Positions 41,093 to 51,235 are shown, counted from the stretch's first letter. The stretch is 64,000 bases of DNA from Fictibacillus barbaricus (GCF_014635025.1 NZ_BMCE01000003.1:185842-249841), one strand, 5' to 3'. The notes: generated by a model not told the origin, from the letters alone. Numbers and translations are program-made.

Positions 41093-41317
41093 TCAATCGT
41101 ACTTAACCTCTGTCCCGTGCGTCCAATCAGCTTCGTTACGCTTCAAACCGCCGCGTGCTTCTATTTCTTTAATGATCTCTCTGTGAATACTTGTTCCTTC
41201 TTCGTTTAAATAAGGAGCCATCTGCTGCAGTGAATGGTGGAAGTAAGCAAGCTCTTCGTCTTTCCATTCACCTTTACTTGTCATGCTCAATTCTGTCATA
41301 TCTCGTCCAACATACAT
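41093..41317 (-). CDS. yfhS: YfhS-like small protein (74 aa)
   Basis: A 74-residue acidic protein (MYVGRDMTELSMTSKGEWKD ... YFHHSLQQMAPYLNEEG ... IEARGGLKRNEADWTHGT). Length and position between mutY and sspE match B. subtilis YfhS; the sequence match is from memory. The N-terminal YVGRDMTELSM motif is conserved in small Bacillus proteins linked to sporulation. AAGGAGGG lies six bases before the ATG. Function unknown. Confidence 0.7.
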   Translation of the reverse strand: MYVGRDMTELSMTSKGEWKDEELAYFHHSLQQMAPYLNEEGTSIHREIIKEIEARGGLKRNEADWTHGTEVKYD

Positions 41318-41458
41318 GTGTATCCCTCCTTAAAAATAGTGTAATCATTCATTTATCCCCCAATTTTTGATTTTTTAATACTGGAAATATCTAATAAAAA
41401 TTCAGCTTATAAAATTTTGTAACCCCGGGTAAATTATATTTCGTGGAGGTGAAAAAAC

Positions 41459-41629
41459 ATGGACAAACAACAACAACAAGCTTCTAAGACAAACGCTCAA
41501 GAAGTTCGTAAACAAAATCAAGCTTCTCAAGCTGGTCAAGCTTTCGGAACTGAATTTGCTAGCGAAACTAGCGCACAAGAAGTTCGTCAGCAGAACCAAC
41601 AATCTCAACAACGTAAGAACCAACAATAA
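41459..41629 (+). CDS. sspE: Gamma-type small acid-soluble spore protein SspE
   Basis: A 56-residue Gln/Asn/Lys-rich protein. The two NAQEVR/SAQEVR repeats (TNAQEVRKQNQ and TSAQEVRQQNQ) flank the germination-protease site TEFASET. This is diagnostic of gamma-SASP, which stores amino acids in the spore core and is degraded on germination. It has only one protease site and two repeats, so it is shorter than the 84-residue SspE of B. subtilis. GGAGGTG lies ten bases before the ATG. Expected to be made under sigma-G. Confidence 0.92.
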   Translation: MDKQQQQASKTNAQEVRKQNQASQAGQAFGTEFASETSAQEVRQQNQQSQQRKNQQ

Positions 41630-41640
41630 CCTCTATCCAG

Positions 41641-41672
41641 AAATGCTCCCTAATCGCTAGGGAGCATTTTTT
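41641..41672 (+). terminator. Terminator of sspE
   Basis: AAATGCTCCCTA/TAGGGAGCATTT perfect 12-bp stem with a T-run. Confidence 0.85.
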
Positions 41673-41703
41673 GGTTTGTTCTTCATTTTCTAAAAAGCAC
41701 TAC

Positions 41704-41729
41704 GTTTTCTATACATAACCGGTGGGAAT
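41704..41729 (+). promoter_or_regulatory. Sigma-B-like promoter in the sspE-ygaC gap
   Basis: GTTTTC, 14-bp spacer, GGGAAT. The 336-base gap 41673-42008 that follows has no convincing ORF (the longest frames, 16 and 10 codons, lack good ribosome sites) and no ygaB gene. It holds a short AAAAAAG-GCG-CTTTTTT hairpin at about 41754-41772. The promoter may drive ygaC or a small RNA. Confidence 0.4.
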
Positions 41730-42008
41730 ACTAATGGCGAGTGAAATTATTTGAAAAAAGGCGCTTTTTTTAATAAAACAGGGACAAGTACATTTCCAAA
41801 CTATTCTTAAAACGATATAATAAAGAAGAGAAAAAAAGCGTGTGTTTTGTAAGAAGGTAATGATCGGGAATGAAAATAATTGAAAAAATGAAGAACGAGG
41901 TTTATTTATGGAGCTGGTGAATTACCGAAAAATGGTTTAAAAGGAAGGAGAGTTAACAACTCAATAGGTAACATTAGCTTCCGGAACTCGGGCAGAAAGG
42001 AGAGAGAG

Positions 42009-42536
42009 ATGAGTTTTCCTGCAACCGGAAGTATAATCAATATTCAAAGCTACAAACATAATGGCTATCTTCATCGAAACTGGGAAGATACTGTTATTTT
42101 AAAAGGTACTCCAAGTCAGGTGATATGTGGTAATGATCGGATATTAGTTACTGAATCTGACGGTCGTCAGTGGCGAACGAGAGAACCTGCAATCTGTTAC
42201 TTTAATGCAAAGCAATGGTTTAATGTGATCGGCATGATTCGAGAAGATGGTATTTATTATTATTGTAACCTGGGATCACCTTTTATGTGGGACAAGGAAG
42301 CATTGAAATATATTGATTATGACCTAGATATTAAAGTATTTCCAGATGGAACTTATATCTTACTAGATGAAGATGAGTATGAACTGCACAAAAGAATGAT
42401 GAGGTATCCGAGTCAGCTCGATGCCATCATTCAAAAGAACCTTCAAGAACTGATCTTGATGGTCACACAAAAAAAGGGGCCATTTGAACCTGGATTTGTG
42501 GAACAATGGTATGAAAGATATTTAGAATTCCGATAA
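42009..42536 (+). CDS. ygaC: YgaC, DUF402-family nucleoside di/triphosphatase
   Basis: A 175-residue DUF402 (UPF0374) protein: [42 protein letters not shown] and [22 protein letters not shown] with the metal-binding acidic residues. The staphylococcal homologue Ntdp hydrolyses nucleoside tri- and diphosphates and affects virulence; the same reaction is expected. AAAGGAGAGAG lies before the ATG. Located upstream of ygaD, as in B. subtilis. Confidence 0.92.
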   Translation: MSFPATGSIINIQSYKHNGYLHRNWEDTVILKGTPSQVICGNDRILVTESDGRQWRTREPAICYFNAKQWFNVIGMIREDGIYYYCNLGSPFMWDKEALKYIDYDLDIKVFPDGTYILLDEDEYELHKRMMRYPSQLDAIIQKNLQELILMVTQKKGPFEPGFVEQWYERYLEFR

Positions 42537-42541
42537 AAGGG

Positions 42542-42572
42542 AAAACCTGTTGAATAGTCAGCAGGTTTTATC
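42542..42572 (+). terminator. Terminator of ygaC (first hairpin)
   Basis: AAAACCTGTTGA/TCAGCAGGTTTT with one G-U pair and a 4-base loop, followed by ATCCTTTTT. Confidence 0.7.
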
Positions 42573-42589
42573 CTTTTTAAACGAAGGTT

Positions 42590-42618
42590 AACTTGGCGAT
42601 TTGCCAAGTTTTCTTTTT
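42590..42618 (+). terminator. Second hairpin before ygaD
   Basis: AACTTGGC/GCCAAGTT with a 5-base loop, followed by TTCTTTTTA. Two hairpins in a row suggest that read-through into ygaD is limited. Confidence 0.65.
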
Positions 42619-42645
42619 ATGATTTACAGAAATGGTGTGATAGTA

Positions 42646-44388
42646 ATGGATAGTATTAAGCGATATTTAACGTTTGTAAAACCGTACAAATGGCAAATAT
42701 TCTGGACCATACTTATAGGTCTATTTAAGTTTGGAATACCTTTGTTAACACCTCTTATCCTAAAATATGTGGTTGATGATATTATTCAAACGTCCCTGCC
42801 CCTTGCTGAGAAACTCAATAAACTCTACTGGCTGATGGGTGGAGCAGCACTCATATTTATCGTGCTGCGGCCGCCTATCGAATATTGGAGACAGTATTAC
42901 GCCCAGTGGGTCGGCAGTAAAATATTGTACGATATCCGTGACAAGATGTTCGATCATATTCAGCGCTTAAGTCTTCGGTTTTATTCTAACAACAAATCGG
43001 GGGAGATCATCTCTAGGGTGATCCACGATGTTGAGCAGACAAAAACATTCGTCATCACAGGGCTTATGAATGTTTGGCTTGATATGGCCACGATTATCAT
43101 TGCTATAGCCATCATGTTTTCTATGGATTTTTGGCTGACTATTGTAGCATTATCCATGCTTCCGGTTTACGGGTTTTCGGTAAAATTTTTCTACGCACGC
43201 CTGCGCCAATTAACGAAAGACCGTTCACAAGCATTGGCTGAAGTTCAAGGCCATCTTCATGAACGTGTACAAGGGATGTCCGTCATCAGAAGTTTTGCCC
43301 TGGAAGACCATGAACAGGTTCAGTTTGATAAGCGTAACAGCACTTTTTTAAATCGTGCGATGGACCATACAAAATGGAACGCCAAAACGTTCTCTGTTGT
43401 GAATACCGTAACAGATATCGCGCCACTGCTCGTTATCGGGTTTGCAGCCTATCAAGCGATCAGAGGCAATATTTCAATAGGTGCTCTAGTAGCCTTTGTT
43501 GCATATATGGACAGGTTGTATAACCCGCTTAGACGACTTGTCAATTCTTCTACAACACTGACACAATCTGTAGCCTCCATGGATCGGATGTTTGAGTTCT
43601 TGGATGAGTCGTACGACATTGAGGATTCTCCAGATGCAAAACCTTTAAAATCCGTAAAAGGAGCCTTGGATTTCGAGGATGTTTCGTTTACATATAATGA
43701 GGAGGAAGCAGATGTGCTGCATCATGTATCATTATCGGTGGAGCCTGGAGAAACGATTGCGCTTGTCGGTATGAGTGGAGGCGGTAAGTCTTCATTAATA
43801 AGCTTGATACCACGGTTTTATGATGTTACAGAAGGCAGCATTAAACTGGATGGAACCGATATTCGTGAATTTCAAGTCAGAACCCTAAGAGATAAGATCG
43901 GAATGGTGTTGCAAGATAACATTCTATTTAGCGAATCAGTTAGAGCAAATATCCTGATGGGGAATCCTGATGCTTCTGATGACGCAATGATCGCAGCGGC
44001 TAAAGCGGCAAACGCACATGATTTTATAATGAACCTTCCTGATGGATACGACACAAAGATTGGCGAGCGAGGTGTTAAGCTTTCTGGTGGGCAAAAGCAG
44101 CGTGTCGCCATCTCTAGAGTGTTCCTTAAAAATCCGCCGATTCTTATTTTAGATGAAGCAACATCTGCTCTGGATCTAGAGAGTGAACATTTAATCCAAG
44201 AAGCACTAGAGAAGCTCGCAAAAGATAGAACGACATTTATTGTCGCACATAGGCTATCGACCATCACTCATGCAGATCGCATTATCGTAATTGATCACGG
44301 GAGAATTGTTGAGATGGGTAAGCATAAAGAGTTAATGCAAAAGCAAGGACCCTATTATGATTTATTTACGGTCCAGCAACTTAACTAA
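42646..44388 (+). CDS. ygaD: ABC exporter YgaD (membrane + ATPase)
   Basis: A 580-residue half-transporter of the MsbA/LmrA type: six membrane segments in residues 1-310, then Walker [11 protein letters not shown]-loop [17 protein letters not shown], signature [11 protein letters not shown], Walker [13 protein letters not shown] and H-loop AHRLSTI. The ATG at 42646 gives the length of YgaD; the frame opens 15 codons earlier in the terminator region. It probably exports lipids, drugs or peptides as a homodimer; the substrate is unknown. Confidence 0.9.
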   Translation: MDSIKRYLTFVKPYKWQIFWTILIGLFKFGIPLLTPLILKYVVDDIIQTSLPLAEKLNKLYWLMGGAALIFIVLRPPIEYWRQYYAQWVGSKILYDIRDKMFDHIQRLSLRFYSNNKSGEIISRVIHDVEQTKTFVITGLMNVWLDMATIIIAIAIMFSMDFWLTIVALSMLPVYGFSVKFFYARLRQLTKDRSQALAEVQGHLHERVQGMSVIRSFALEDHEQVQFDKRNSTFLNRAMDHTKWNAKTFSVVNTVTDIAPLLVIGFAAYQAIRGNISIGALVAFVAYMDRLYNPLRRLVNSSTTLTQSVASMDRMFEFLDESYDIEDSPDAKPLKSVKGALDFEDVSFTYNEEEADVLHHVSLSVEPGETIALVGMSGGGKSSLISLIPRFYDVTEGSIKLDGTDIREFQVRTLRDKIGMVLQDNILFSESVRANILMGNPDASDDAMIAAAKAANAHDFIMNLPDGYDTKIGERGVKLSGGQKQRVAISRVFLKNPPILILDEATSALDLESEHLIQEALEKLAKDRTTFIVAHRLSTITHADRIIVIDHGRIVEMGKHKELMQKQGPYYDLFTVQQLN

Positions 44389-44393
44389 TATAG

Positions 44394-44424
44394 AAAAGGG
44401 CCGGCAGATGCCGGTCTTTTTTGT
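44394..44424 (+). terminator. Terminator of ygaD
   Basis: GGCCGGC/GCCGGTC with an AGAT loop, followed by TTTTTTG. Confidence 0.75.
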
Positions 44425-44479
44425 GCGTAAATTTAATAAAAACCCTACTAAGGAACCGCGACAAAAGACATGTTTGTCG

Positions 44480-44494
44480 AACATTCTGAAAATT
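44480..44494. promoter_or_regulatory. CodY box of the oligopeptide transporter operon
   Basis: AACATTCTGAAAATT matches the CodY consensus AATTTTCWGAAAATT at 13 of 15 positions and lies immediately upstream of the -35 box. CodY represses peptide uptake genes when branched-chain amino acids and GTP are high. Confidence 0.7.
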
Positions 44495-44499
44495 AATTA

Positions 44500-44528
44500 T
44501 TGTCAAAATGTCAGAGTAGTGTCATAAT
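44500..44528 (+). promoter_or_regulatory. Sigma-A promoter of the oligopeptide transporter operon
   Basis: TTGTCA (44500-44505), 17-bp spacer, CATAAT (44523-44528), 61 bases before the first ATG. Confidence 0.6.
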
Positions 44529-44588
44529 TCTCAACAGAGAAGTAATAATTTAGGGAATTTGACAGCTTAGAGAAAGGAGTGAGATCTC

Positions 44589-45599
44589 ATGGGAAATCCT
44601 GTTTTAGAAGTTAAGAACTTAAGAACTTCTTTCCTGACAGAAGATGGAGCAATTCCAGCAGTGGACGGTGTCGATTTTCATGTCAATCCTGGTGAAGTAC
44701 TAGGTATTGTGGGGGAATCTGGCTGTGGGAAGAGCGTAACGTCCCTCTCTGTTATGGGACTAGTACCCACCCCGCCTGGGAAGATCGAAGGAGAGATTCT
44801 CTTTAAAGGCGAAAATCTTGCTTCTGCACCAGAAAAAAGAATGCGGCAAATAAGAGGCAATGAGATCGGAATGATATTTCAGGAGCCGATGACAAGCTTG
44901 AATCCGGTTATCACAATCGGTGAGCAGCTTATTGAATCACTGCGCATACATAGAAAATGGTCAAAAAAAGAAGCAATGGGTAAAGCCATTGAAATGCTTA
45001 AGCTAGTTGGACTTCCAAGAGCTGAAGAACTTGTAAAAGAATATCCTCATCAGTTATCCGGAGGGATGCGTCAGCGTGTCATGATCGCAATGGCCATGAT
45101 CTGTGATCCAAAACTTCTTATAGCGGACGAGCCTACAACCGCCTTGGATGTAACGATTCAGGCTCAAATCTTAGATCTGATGAAACGCTTGAACAAAGAA
45201 ACCGATACCGCCATCATGATGATAACACATGATTTAGGTGTGGTTGCTGAAATGTGCGAACGCATTGTTGTTATGTATTCTGGAAAAGTGGTGGAAGAAG
45301 GAGATGTCAAAACCATCTTCCAAGACCCGAAGCATCCATATACGGTTGGATTGATTAAATCAGTACCGGATATGAGGGAGAAGGTAGGAAGACTTTATTC
45401 AATTCCAGGCAATGTCCCGAAACCGGGTTCCATTACGACTGGCTGCTCTTTCGCTCCGCGGTGTGAACATGCAGGAACAAGGTGTATTGCCGAAACTCCT
45501 CAACTTAATACTCATGGAGGCAGTCATCAAGTTAGGTGCTGGCTTTACGAGGACGGAAAAGGAGTGAACTTGCATGAGTCAGACACAGCCATTAGTTAA
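44589..45599 (+). CDS. Oligopeptide ABC transporter ATPase (DppD/OppD type)
   Basis: A 336-residue ATPase: Walker [10 protein letters not shown]-loop [13 protein letters not shown], signature [15 protein letters not shown], Walker [13 protein letters not shown]. The C-terminal oligopeptide-family domain has [14 protein letters not shown], a cysteine cluster typical of this subfamily. It pairs with the next ATPase to drive di/oligopeptide uptake. First gene of a five-gene operon; AAAGGAGTGAG precedes the ATG. The next gene overlaps it by 26 bases. Confidence 0.92.
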   Translation: MGNPVLEVKNLRTSFLTEDGAIPAVDGVDFHVNPGEVLGIVGESGCGKSVTSLSVMGLVPTPPGKIEGEILFKGENLASAPEKRMRQIRGNEIGMIFQEPMTSLNPVITIGEQLIESLRIHRKWSKKEAMGKAIEMLKLVGLPRAEELVKEYPHQLSGGMRQRVMIAMAMICDPKLLIADEPTTALDVTIQAQILDLMKRLNKETDTAIMMITHDLGVVAEMCERIVVMYSGKVVEEGDVKTIFQDPKHPYTVGLIKSVPDMREKVGRLYSIPGNVPKPGSITTGCSFAPRCEHAGTRCIAETPQLNTHGGSHQVRCWLYEDGKGVNLHESDTAIS

Positions 45600-46548
45600 A
45601 GTTGAAAATTTGAAGATGCACTTTCCGATCAAAGGCGGAATATTAAGCAAAACAGTCGGCGAAGTAAAAGCTGTAGACGGTATTTCCTTTTTTATTAAAA
45701 AAGGGGAGACCCTTGGCCTTGTAGGAGAAAGCGGATGCGGCAAGTCCACAACAGGACGTATGCTGTTAAGACTGTTGGAACCAACAGAAGGAAAGATTTA
45801 CTTTGAAGGCGAAGACATCACGAAATTATCGACAAATGAAATGAGAAAGAAACGCCGTGAGATGCAGATGGTGTTTCAGGATCCTTTTGCCTCGCTTAAT
45901 CCGCGCCATACGGTTGAGAAGATTTTAGAAGAACCATTAATCGTTCATGGTGTAAAAGATAAAGCGGAACGTAAGAGAAGAGTAAAAGAATTGCTGGAAG
46001 TTGTAGGCCTTAGCAGCTGGCACGCGAAGCGCTACCCTCATCAATTTTCAGGTGGGCAGAGACAGCGTATCGGAATTGCACGTGCACTTGCCGTGAATCC
46101 AAAGCTCATTATCGCGGACGAGCCCGTATCAGCACTAGATGTTTCCATACAATCTCAAGTGTTGAACCTTTTACAGGATCTACAGAAAGAATTCGATCTT
46201 ACGTATTTGTTCATCGCGCATGATCTCGGAGTAGTACGCCATATCAGTGATAGAGTGGGAGTTATGTATTTGGGGCATATCGTCGAGCTTGCTGATAGTG
46301 AAAAGCTATACGATGACCCGAAGCATCCATATACACAAGCATTATTATCAGCTGTTCCGATTCCGGATGTGGATCATCAAAAGGACCGGGTTATTCTCCA
46401 AGGGGATGTTCCAAGTCCGTCAAATCCGCCTGCTGGGTGTCCGTTTCATACACGGTGTCCTGCAGCGATGGATCATTGCGGATCCGTAAAGCCAGTATTA
46501 AAAGAAGTTGCTGAAGGCCACTACGCTGCGTGCCATTTATACGAATAA
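45574..46548 (+). CDS. Oligopeptide ABC transporter ATPase (DppF/OppF type)
   Basis: A 324-residue ATPase, Walker [11 protein letters not shown]-loop [20 protein letters not shown], signature [15 protein letters not shown], Walker [13 protein letters not shown]. The C-terminal [14 protein letters not shown] cluster is as in OppF. It begins inside the end of the first ATPase gene, with AAAAGGAGTG as ribosome site, so the two subunits are made in step. Confidence 0.92.
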   Translation: MSQTQPLVKVENLKMHFPIKGGILSKTVGEVKAVDGISFFIKKGETLGLVGESGCGKSTTGRMLLRLLEPTEGKIYFEGEDITKLSTNEMRKKRREMQMVFQDPFASLNPRHTVEKILEEPLIVHGVKDKAERKRRVKELLEVVGLSSWHAKRYPHQFSGGQRQRIGIARALAVNPKLIIADEPVSALDVSIQSQVLNLLQDLQKEFDLTYLFIAHDLGVVRHISDRVGVMYLGHIVELADSEKLYDDPKHPYTQALLSAVPIPDVDHQKDRVILQGDVPSPSNPPAGCPFHTRCPAAMDHCGSVKPVLKEVAEGHYAACHLYE

Positions 46549-46604
46549 ACGGCACGCACGTACATATAAAAATAGGCATTACTAAAATGAGAACTGGGGG
46601 AAAG

Positions 46605-48209
46605 ATGATGAAGAAAAGTTTATGGACTTTATTTGCATTAATGCTTGCTTTGTCTCTTGCGTTGGCAGGGTGTTCATCAGGCAGTGACAGCAGCAGCGGT
46701 GGAGACGACGACAAAGTCGATCCGAACAATGTAATGATCTATGGACGCGGTGGGGACTCTGTTGCCCTTGATCCAGCGATTGTTACAGACGGTGAATCTT
46801 TCATCGTTACAGAACAAATCTATGAGCCGCTAGTAAACTATGCAAAAGACAGCACAGAGATCGTTCCTGGTCTTGCGAAAAAGTGGGACATCTCTGAAGA
46901 TGGTTTAACGTACACGTTTGAGCTTGAAGAAGGCGTTAAATTCCATGATGGCGAAAAGTTCAATGCTGACGCTGTTGTTAAGAACTTTGACCGCTGGGCA
47001 CAAAGTAAAGATGGCGAAAAGTTCGCATACTACGGATCTATGTTTGGTGGATTTGAAGGTGACGAAGGCCACGTTATCAAAGATGTAAAAGCAGATGGCG
47101 ATTACAAAGTAGTTATTACATTGAACAAGCCGCAAGCACCATTCTTGAAGAACGTAGCCATGAGCCCGTTTGCGATTGCGAGCCCGAAATCTCTGGATGG
47201 GGACAAGCTGAGCAAACAGCCAGTAGGTACTGGACCTTTTAAATTCAAGAGCTGGAAGCCAAATGATACGATCGTTCTTGAAAAAAACACAGATTATTGG
47301 GTAAAAGATCTTCCAAAACTTGATGGCGTAACTTTTAAAGTTATCAAAGATAACTCTTCTCGTCTAAATGCTCTAACAAAAGGCGAGATCGATTTAATGG
47401 ATGCACTTAATCCTTCTGATATGAAAAAAGTTCAAGATAACGGCAAACTTCAAATGTTTGAACGTCCTTCTATGAACGTTGGTTACCTAGGATTCAACGT
47501 TGAAAAAGCACCATTTGATAAGAAAGAAGTTCGTCAGGCGATCAGCCATTTGATCGACAAGCAAGCGATCATCGACAACTTCTATGAAGGAACAGCAGAG
47601 CCGGCTAAAAACCCGATGCCTCCTTCAATCGCTGGATACAACGATGAAATCCAAGACCGTGAATATGATGAAGCAAAAGCTAAAGAACTTTTAGCAAAAG
47701 CTGGTTTAGAAAAAGGCTTTGAGATGGACCTTTGGGCAATGCCTGTAGCACGTCCGTACATGCCAAACGGCCAAAAAGTAGCTGAAGCTATTCAAGCGAA
47801 ACTTGCAAAAGTGAATATTAAAGCGAACATCGTAACATTTGAGTGGGGTACTTACCTTGAGAAAGTTCAAAAAGGTGAAGCACCAATGTTCATGTTAGGT
47901 TGGACAGGTGATAACGGAGATGCGGATAACTTCCTTTATACGCTTCTTGATAAGGACACGATCGATTCCAACAACTACTCTCGTTATGCGAACGAAGACG
48001 TTCACAAGCTTTTAATCGAAGCTCAAACGACAGCTGATGAAGACAAGCGTGCTGAACTTTACAAACAAGCTCAAGTAATTATCCATGAAGATGCACCATG
48101 GGTTCCACTTGTTCACTCTAAGCCGCAGTTAGCTGGAGCTAGCAAGATTAAAGGATTTATTCCACATCCAACGGGATCTCAGTCTTTCGCGGATACATCT
48201 TTCGAATAA
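46605..48209 (+). CDS. Oligopeptide ABC transporter, binding lipoprotein
   Basis: A 534-residue family-5 binding protein. Start at ATG 46605, with GGGGGAAA just upstream. The signal is MMKKSLWTLFALMLALSLAL then AGC, with the lipidated cysteine at residue 23. Landmarks are the SBP_bac_5 signature region (YEPLVNYAKDSTEIVPGLAK, WDISEDGLTYTFELEEGVKF) and YVLGWTGD-type C-terminal motif (MFMLGWTGDNGDADNF). It binds di- or oligopeptides. A hairpin follows before the permease genes, allowing excess binding protein. Confidence 0.93.
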   Translation: MMKKSLWTLFALMLALSLALAGCSSGSDSSSGGDDDKVDPNNVMIYGRGGDSVALDPAIVTDGESFIVTEQIYEPLVNYAKDSTEIVPGLAKKWDISEDGLTYTFELEEGVKFHDGEKFNADAVVKNFDRWAQSKDGEKFAYYGSMFGGFEGDEGHVIKDVKADGDYKVVITLNKPQAPFLKNVAMSPFAIASPKSLDGDKLSKQPVGTGPFKFKSWKPNDTIVLEKNTDYWVKDLPKLDGVTFKVIKDNSSRLNALTKGEIDLMDALNPSDMKKVQDNGKLQMFERPSMNVGYLGFNVEKAPFDKKEVRQAISHLIDKQAIIDNFYEGTAEPAKNPMPPSIAGYNDEIQDREYDEAKAKELLAKAGLEKGFEMDLWAMPVARPYMPNGQKVAEAIQAKLAKVNIKANIVTFEWGTYLEKVQKGEAPMFMLGWTGDNGDADNFLYTLLDKDTIDSNNYSRYANEDVHKLLIEAQTTADEDKRAELYKQAQVIIHEDAPWVPLVHSKPQLAGASKIKGFIPHPTGSQSFADTSFE

Positions 48210-48217
48210 GGTATGGC

Positions 48218-48255
48218 GGGGAGTATGGCCTTATATAGCCTGCTCCCCTTTTTTT
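48218..48255 (+). terminator. Intercistronic attenuator in the oligopeptide operon
   Basis: GGGGAGTATGGC/AGCCTGCTCCCC imperfect 12-bp stem followed by TTTTTTT, between the binding-protein and permease genes. Confidence 0.65.
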
Positions 48256-48312
48256 GCAATAGAAGCTTAAACCCTAGCTTACTAGTAATTCTTCAGAGAA
48301 AGAGGTGACCCT

Positions 48313-49317
48313 ATGTTTGCCTATACGATCAGACGGTTAGCAACGCTCGTTCCCGTGCTATTAGGGATGACATTTATCGTATTCATGATGATTCGTGCTA
48401 TACCGGGGAATCCAGCACAATTAATTCTAGGGCAACAGGCGACAAAAGAAGCCGTTGCATCTTTAACGAAGCGACTTGGGTTAGATCAACCTTGGTACAC
48501 ACAATTTATTGATTATTTAAAAGGTCTTTTTACAGGAGATCTGGGTGTTTCTCTTAAAACCAATGTGCCGATTGCTGAGGAAGTATGGCCTTATTTGGCG
48601 GCAACGATTGAGTTAGCACTCGTAGCAATGATCATTGCAATCGTTATTGGTGTTAATGCCGGAATCATCTCCGCCTGGTTTCAAAATTCCTGGTTCGATT
48701 ATTCAGCTATGATATTCGCATTAGTGGGGGTTTCTATGCCGATCTTCTGGCTAGGATTAATGGAGCAGTATGTATTTTCTATTCATTTTGATCTGTTGCC
48801 AACAACAGGCCGAGATAATATTCGTGTTCCGGTTGATCCGATAACCCACTTATATTTGATCGACACATTGATTCAAGGAAGAATGGATCAGTTTGGTGAA
48901 GTGGTGCGTCACCTTATCTTGCCGGGTATTGCATTAGGTACCATTCCTATGGCGATTATTGCACGTATGACTCGTTCTAGCATGCTTGAAGTCATGCGTT
49001 CGGATTACATTCGAACCGCTCGCGCAAAAGGGATGAAAATGTTCTGGGTTGTTTATAAGCATTCATTAAAGAACGCTTTAATCCCAGTAGTAACGGTAAT
49101 TGGGTTACAAACGGGACTGCTTTTAGGCGGAGCTATCTTAACTGAGACTATTTTCGGATGGCCAGGAATCGGAACGTATATTTATGATGCGATCTCGTAT
49201 CGTGATTATCCTGTTATCCAATCTGGAATTCTAGTTGTAGCGACGATCTTTGTATTAATTAATCTGCTCGTTGATTTGCTGTATGCAGCAATTGACCCGA
49301 GAATCAAATTTAAATAG
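48313..49317 (+). CDS. Oligopeptide ABC permease (DppB/OppB type)
   Basis: A 334-residue permease with six membrane segments: MFAYTIRRLATLVPVLLGMTFIVF at the N-terminus, FTGDLGVSLKTNVPIAEEVW, and the coupling loop MLEVMRSDYIRTARAKGMKM that meets the ATPases. GAGAAAGAGGTG precedes the ATG. It forms the channel with the next gene product. Confidence 0.93.
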   Translation: MFAYTIRRLATLVPVLLGMTFIVFMMIRAIPGNPAQLILGQQATKEAVASLTKRLGLDQPWYTQFIDYLKGLFTGDLGVSLKTNVPIAEEVWPYLAATIELALVAMIIAIVIGVNAGIISAWFQNSWFDYSAMIFALVGVSMPIFWLGLMEQYVFSIHFDLLPTTGRDNIRVPVDPITHLYLIDTLIQGRMDQFGEVVRHLILPGIALGTIPMAIIARMTRSSMLEVMRSDYIRTARAKGMKMFWVVYKHSLKNALIPVVTVIGLQTGLLLGGAILTETIFGWPGIGTYIYDAISYRDYPVIQSGILVVATIFVLINLLVDLLYAAIDPRIKFK

Positions 49318-49330
49318 GAGGGATTAGAGA

Positions 49331-50251
49331 ATGTCAGCACTATCAAGATCAACACCTCCCGTAGTCCCGCAACCACAGCACATACCTGTGGAACCTGTGG
49401 AAGACAAAGTAATCTCTCCTTGGAAAGATGCCTGGAGAAGCTTCAAAAAAAATAAGATTGCCCTTGTGGGTCTGTCGATTGTATCCTTGTTCATTGTCAT
49501 TGCGATATTTGCAGATCTATTAGCTCCATATAGCTATAGTGAAGTTGAACTAAAGGATAAACATATCCCTCCTTCAGCTGAACACTGGTTCGGAACAGAT
49601 GAGTTCGGACGTGATATTTTAAGCAGAATCATTCATGGTGCTCGTATCTCATTATGGGTAGGATTCTTCTCGGTAGCAGGATCGGTTATCGTAGGTTCAT
49701 TGCTTGGTATTATTGCAGGCTATTATGGAAGATGGGTGGACGGTATCATATCCCGTATCTTTGATATTTTGCTTGCGTTTCCGAGTATCTTGCTTGCGAT
49801 TGCAGTAGTATCCGTACTTGGACCATCTTTAAAAAACGCACTAATTGCGATTGCCATCATTAACGTTCCAACGTTTGGACGTTTGCTGCGTTCAAGAGTG
49901 CTTAGTGTAAAAGAAGAGGAATATATAACAGCAGCACGAGCTATCGGAATGAGTGATTTCAGGATTTTAATTCACCACATTCTGCCAAACAGCTTGGCAC
50001 CTATCATTGTTCAAGGAACACTTGCGATTGCTACAGCGATCATCGAAGCCGCAGCACTTGGATTCCTGGGGATGGGGGCACAGCCGCCAACACCAGAGTG
50101 GGGCAAAATGCTCGCCGATTCTAAAGACTTTATTATTCAAGCACCATGGACCGTTATTTTTCCAGGTCTTGCGATCATGTTAACCGTACTTGGGTTTAAC
50201 CTTATGGGTGATGGCCTGCGTGATGCATTAGATCCACGGATGAAGAGCTAG
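49331..50251 (+). CDS. Oligopeptide ABC permease (DppC/OppC type)
   Basis: A 306-residue permease. A 30-residue Pro-rich cytoplasmic tail is followed by WKDAWRSFKKNKIALVGLSI, the extracellular PPSAEHWFGTDEFGRDILSR motif, and the coupling loop EEEYITAARAIGMSDFRILI. Thirteen bases after dppB-type gene, with AGGAGG upstream. Last gene of the operon. Confidence 0.93.
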   Translation: MSALSRSTPPVVPQPQHIPVEPVEDKVISPWKDAWRSFKKNKIALVGLSIVSLFIVIAIFADLLAPYSYSEVELKDKHIPPSAEHWFGTDEFGRDILSRIIHGARISLWVGFFSVAGSVIVGSLLGIIAGYYGRWVDGIISRIFDILLAFPSILLAIAVVSVLGPSLKNALIAIAIINVPTFGRLLRSRVLSVKEEEYITAARAIGMSDFRILIHHILPNSLAPIIVQGTLAIATAIIEAAALGFLGMGAQPPTPEWGKMLADSKDFIIQAPWTVIFPGLAIMLTVLGFNLMGDGLRDALDPRMKS

Positions 50252-50261
50252 TTTAGAAGAG

Positions 50262-50300
50262 ATAGGAGGAGGCTTGGCGATTGCCTTGCTTCTTTTTTAT
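50262..50300 (+). terminator. Probable terminator of the oligopeptide operon
   Basis: GAGGCTTGGC/GCCTTGCTTC imperfect stem with a GATT loop, followed by TTTTTTATG. Confidence 0.55.
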
Positions 50301-51235
50301 GGGATTTTTTCGAGTAGCGGCTCGAGGTGATATTTACGGGACTTTCTATTGCCGGTAAACGGAAGATTTAGAGAACACAGAAGATGATAAGCTTGACTGT
50401 TTGATGCCAAATTCAAAAAATATGTGCACTCCCTATTTGTAATTTCAGTAGAAAGTAAACATGCGTAATCTTGTAAAGCTTCTATATGTGCTGTCTTTGA
50501 TGAAGTGTAGCAAGTGCGACAATGCCATGTTCCTCGTTTATATTCCATAATTGCATGATTACAAGTTGGGCAAAAAACACCTCTAATCAACTCATTCTTG
50601 TTGATCTGAAAGAGTTCACATATATCAGGGTTATATGATGAACTTAGTTTTAAAAGAAGTTTAGTTAATTTCTTTATTTGTGTTTGAGAAAGGATGGTCT
50701 TTGAATGTTTTTGGGAGAGAACTTCAAATTTTTCTTGAAGACTGGAACTCTTAATCACTTTTTCAGCAGCTTCTTTATAAGTAAGAGGAGCTTCAATGAT
50801 TGCAGTAGGATGTGTCATAATCACAAGTGTTTCAATGGGTACAGCAGGGAATTTATATTGGCTTAGGATTTTAGATAAATGGTAGCTTTGTCTTTTAACT
50901 TGGTCAATAGGGTTTGTGAACGCTTCTTTTTTACCTTCGAAAGTTCTAATAAGTTGTGAGAACCTATCATCAAGAAAAAGATGGCCAGCCAAATACTTAA
51001 TTTCGAGGATGGTAATAAAGGTGGGCGTAATGATTATAGTATCCATTTGAAAAAAATAATCTTCGTGTGAGATTCGTATACTGTGTAGGAAGTTGATATC
51101 CTCCCTAGGCAGATAACGATAAAAATAGTCTAGAGATTGCTCCCCTTTAAAACCAGATGAATGATTACGTAATTGATCTTGAATTTCCTGTTTGCGATGA
51201 TGTGTATTAGGAACTCTTTTAATCAATTTTGACAA
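50297..51235 (-). CDS. NERD-domain protein with zinc ribbon
   Basis: The protein has the nuclease-related (NERD) domain: SSGFKGEQSLDYFYRYLP with the Gly-Glu, FQMDTIIITPTFITILEIKY with the D...E-x-K pattern of endonuclease-like folds, and QVKRQSYHL. A C-terminal zinc ribbon CPTCNHA...CRTCYT follows. A role in DNA processing is proposed for the family but not shown. The first usual start is TTG 51235, which has no ribosome site. A GGGAGG at 51287-51282 points to a start about 13 codons earlier, where only ATA codons (51274 or 51271) fit, and the upstream frame matches the usual NERD N-terminus. Confidence 0.8.
   Translation of the reverse strand: MSKLIKRVPNTHHRKQEIQDQLRNHSSGFKGEQSLDYFYRYLPREDINFLHSIRISHEDYFFQMDTIIITPTFITILEIKYLAGHLFLDDRFSQLIRTFEGKKEAFTNPIDQVKRQSYHLSKILSQYKFPAVPIETLVIMTHPTAIIEAPLTYKEAAEKVIKSSSLQEKFEVLSQKHSKTILSQTQIKKLTKLLLKLSSSYNPDICELFQINKNELIRGVFCPTCNHAIMEYKRGTWHCRTCYTSSKTAHIEALQDYACLLSTEITNRECTYFLNLASNSQAYHLLCSLNLPFTGNRKSRKYHLEPLLEKIP

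Noticed and set aside
41880..41970. ygaB or another small gene between sspE and ygaC
   Set aside because: The only frames are 16 and 10 codons long and lack suitable ribosome sites.
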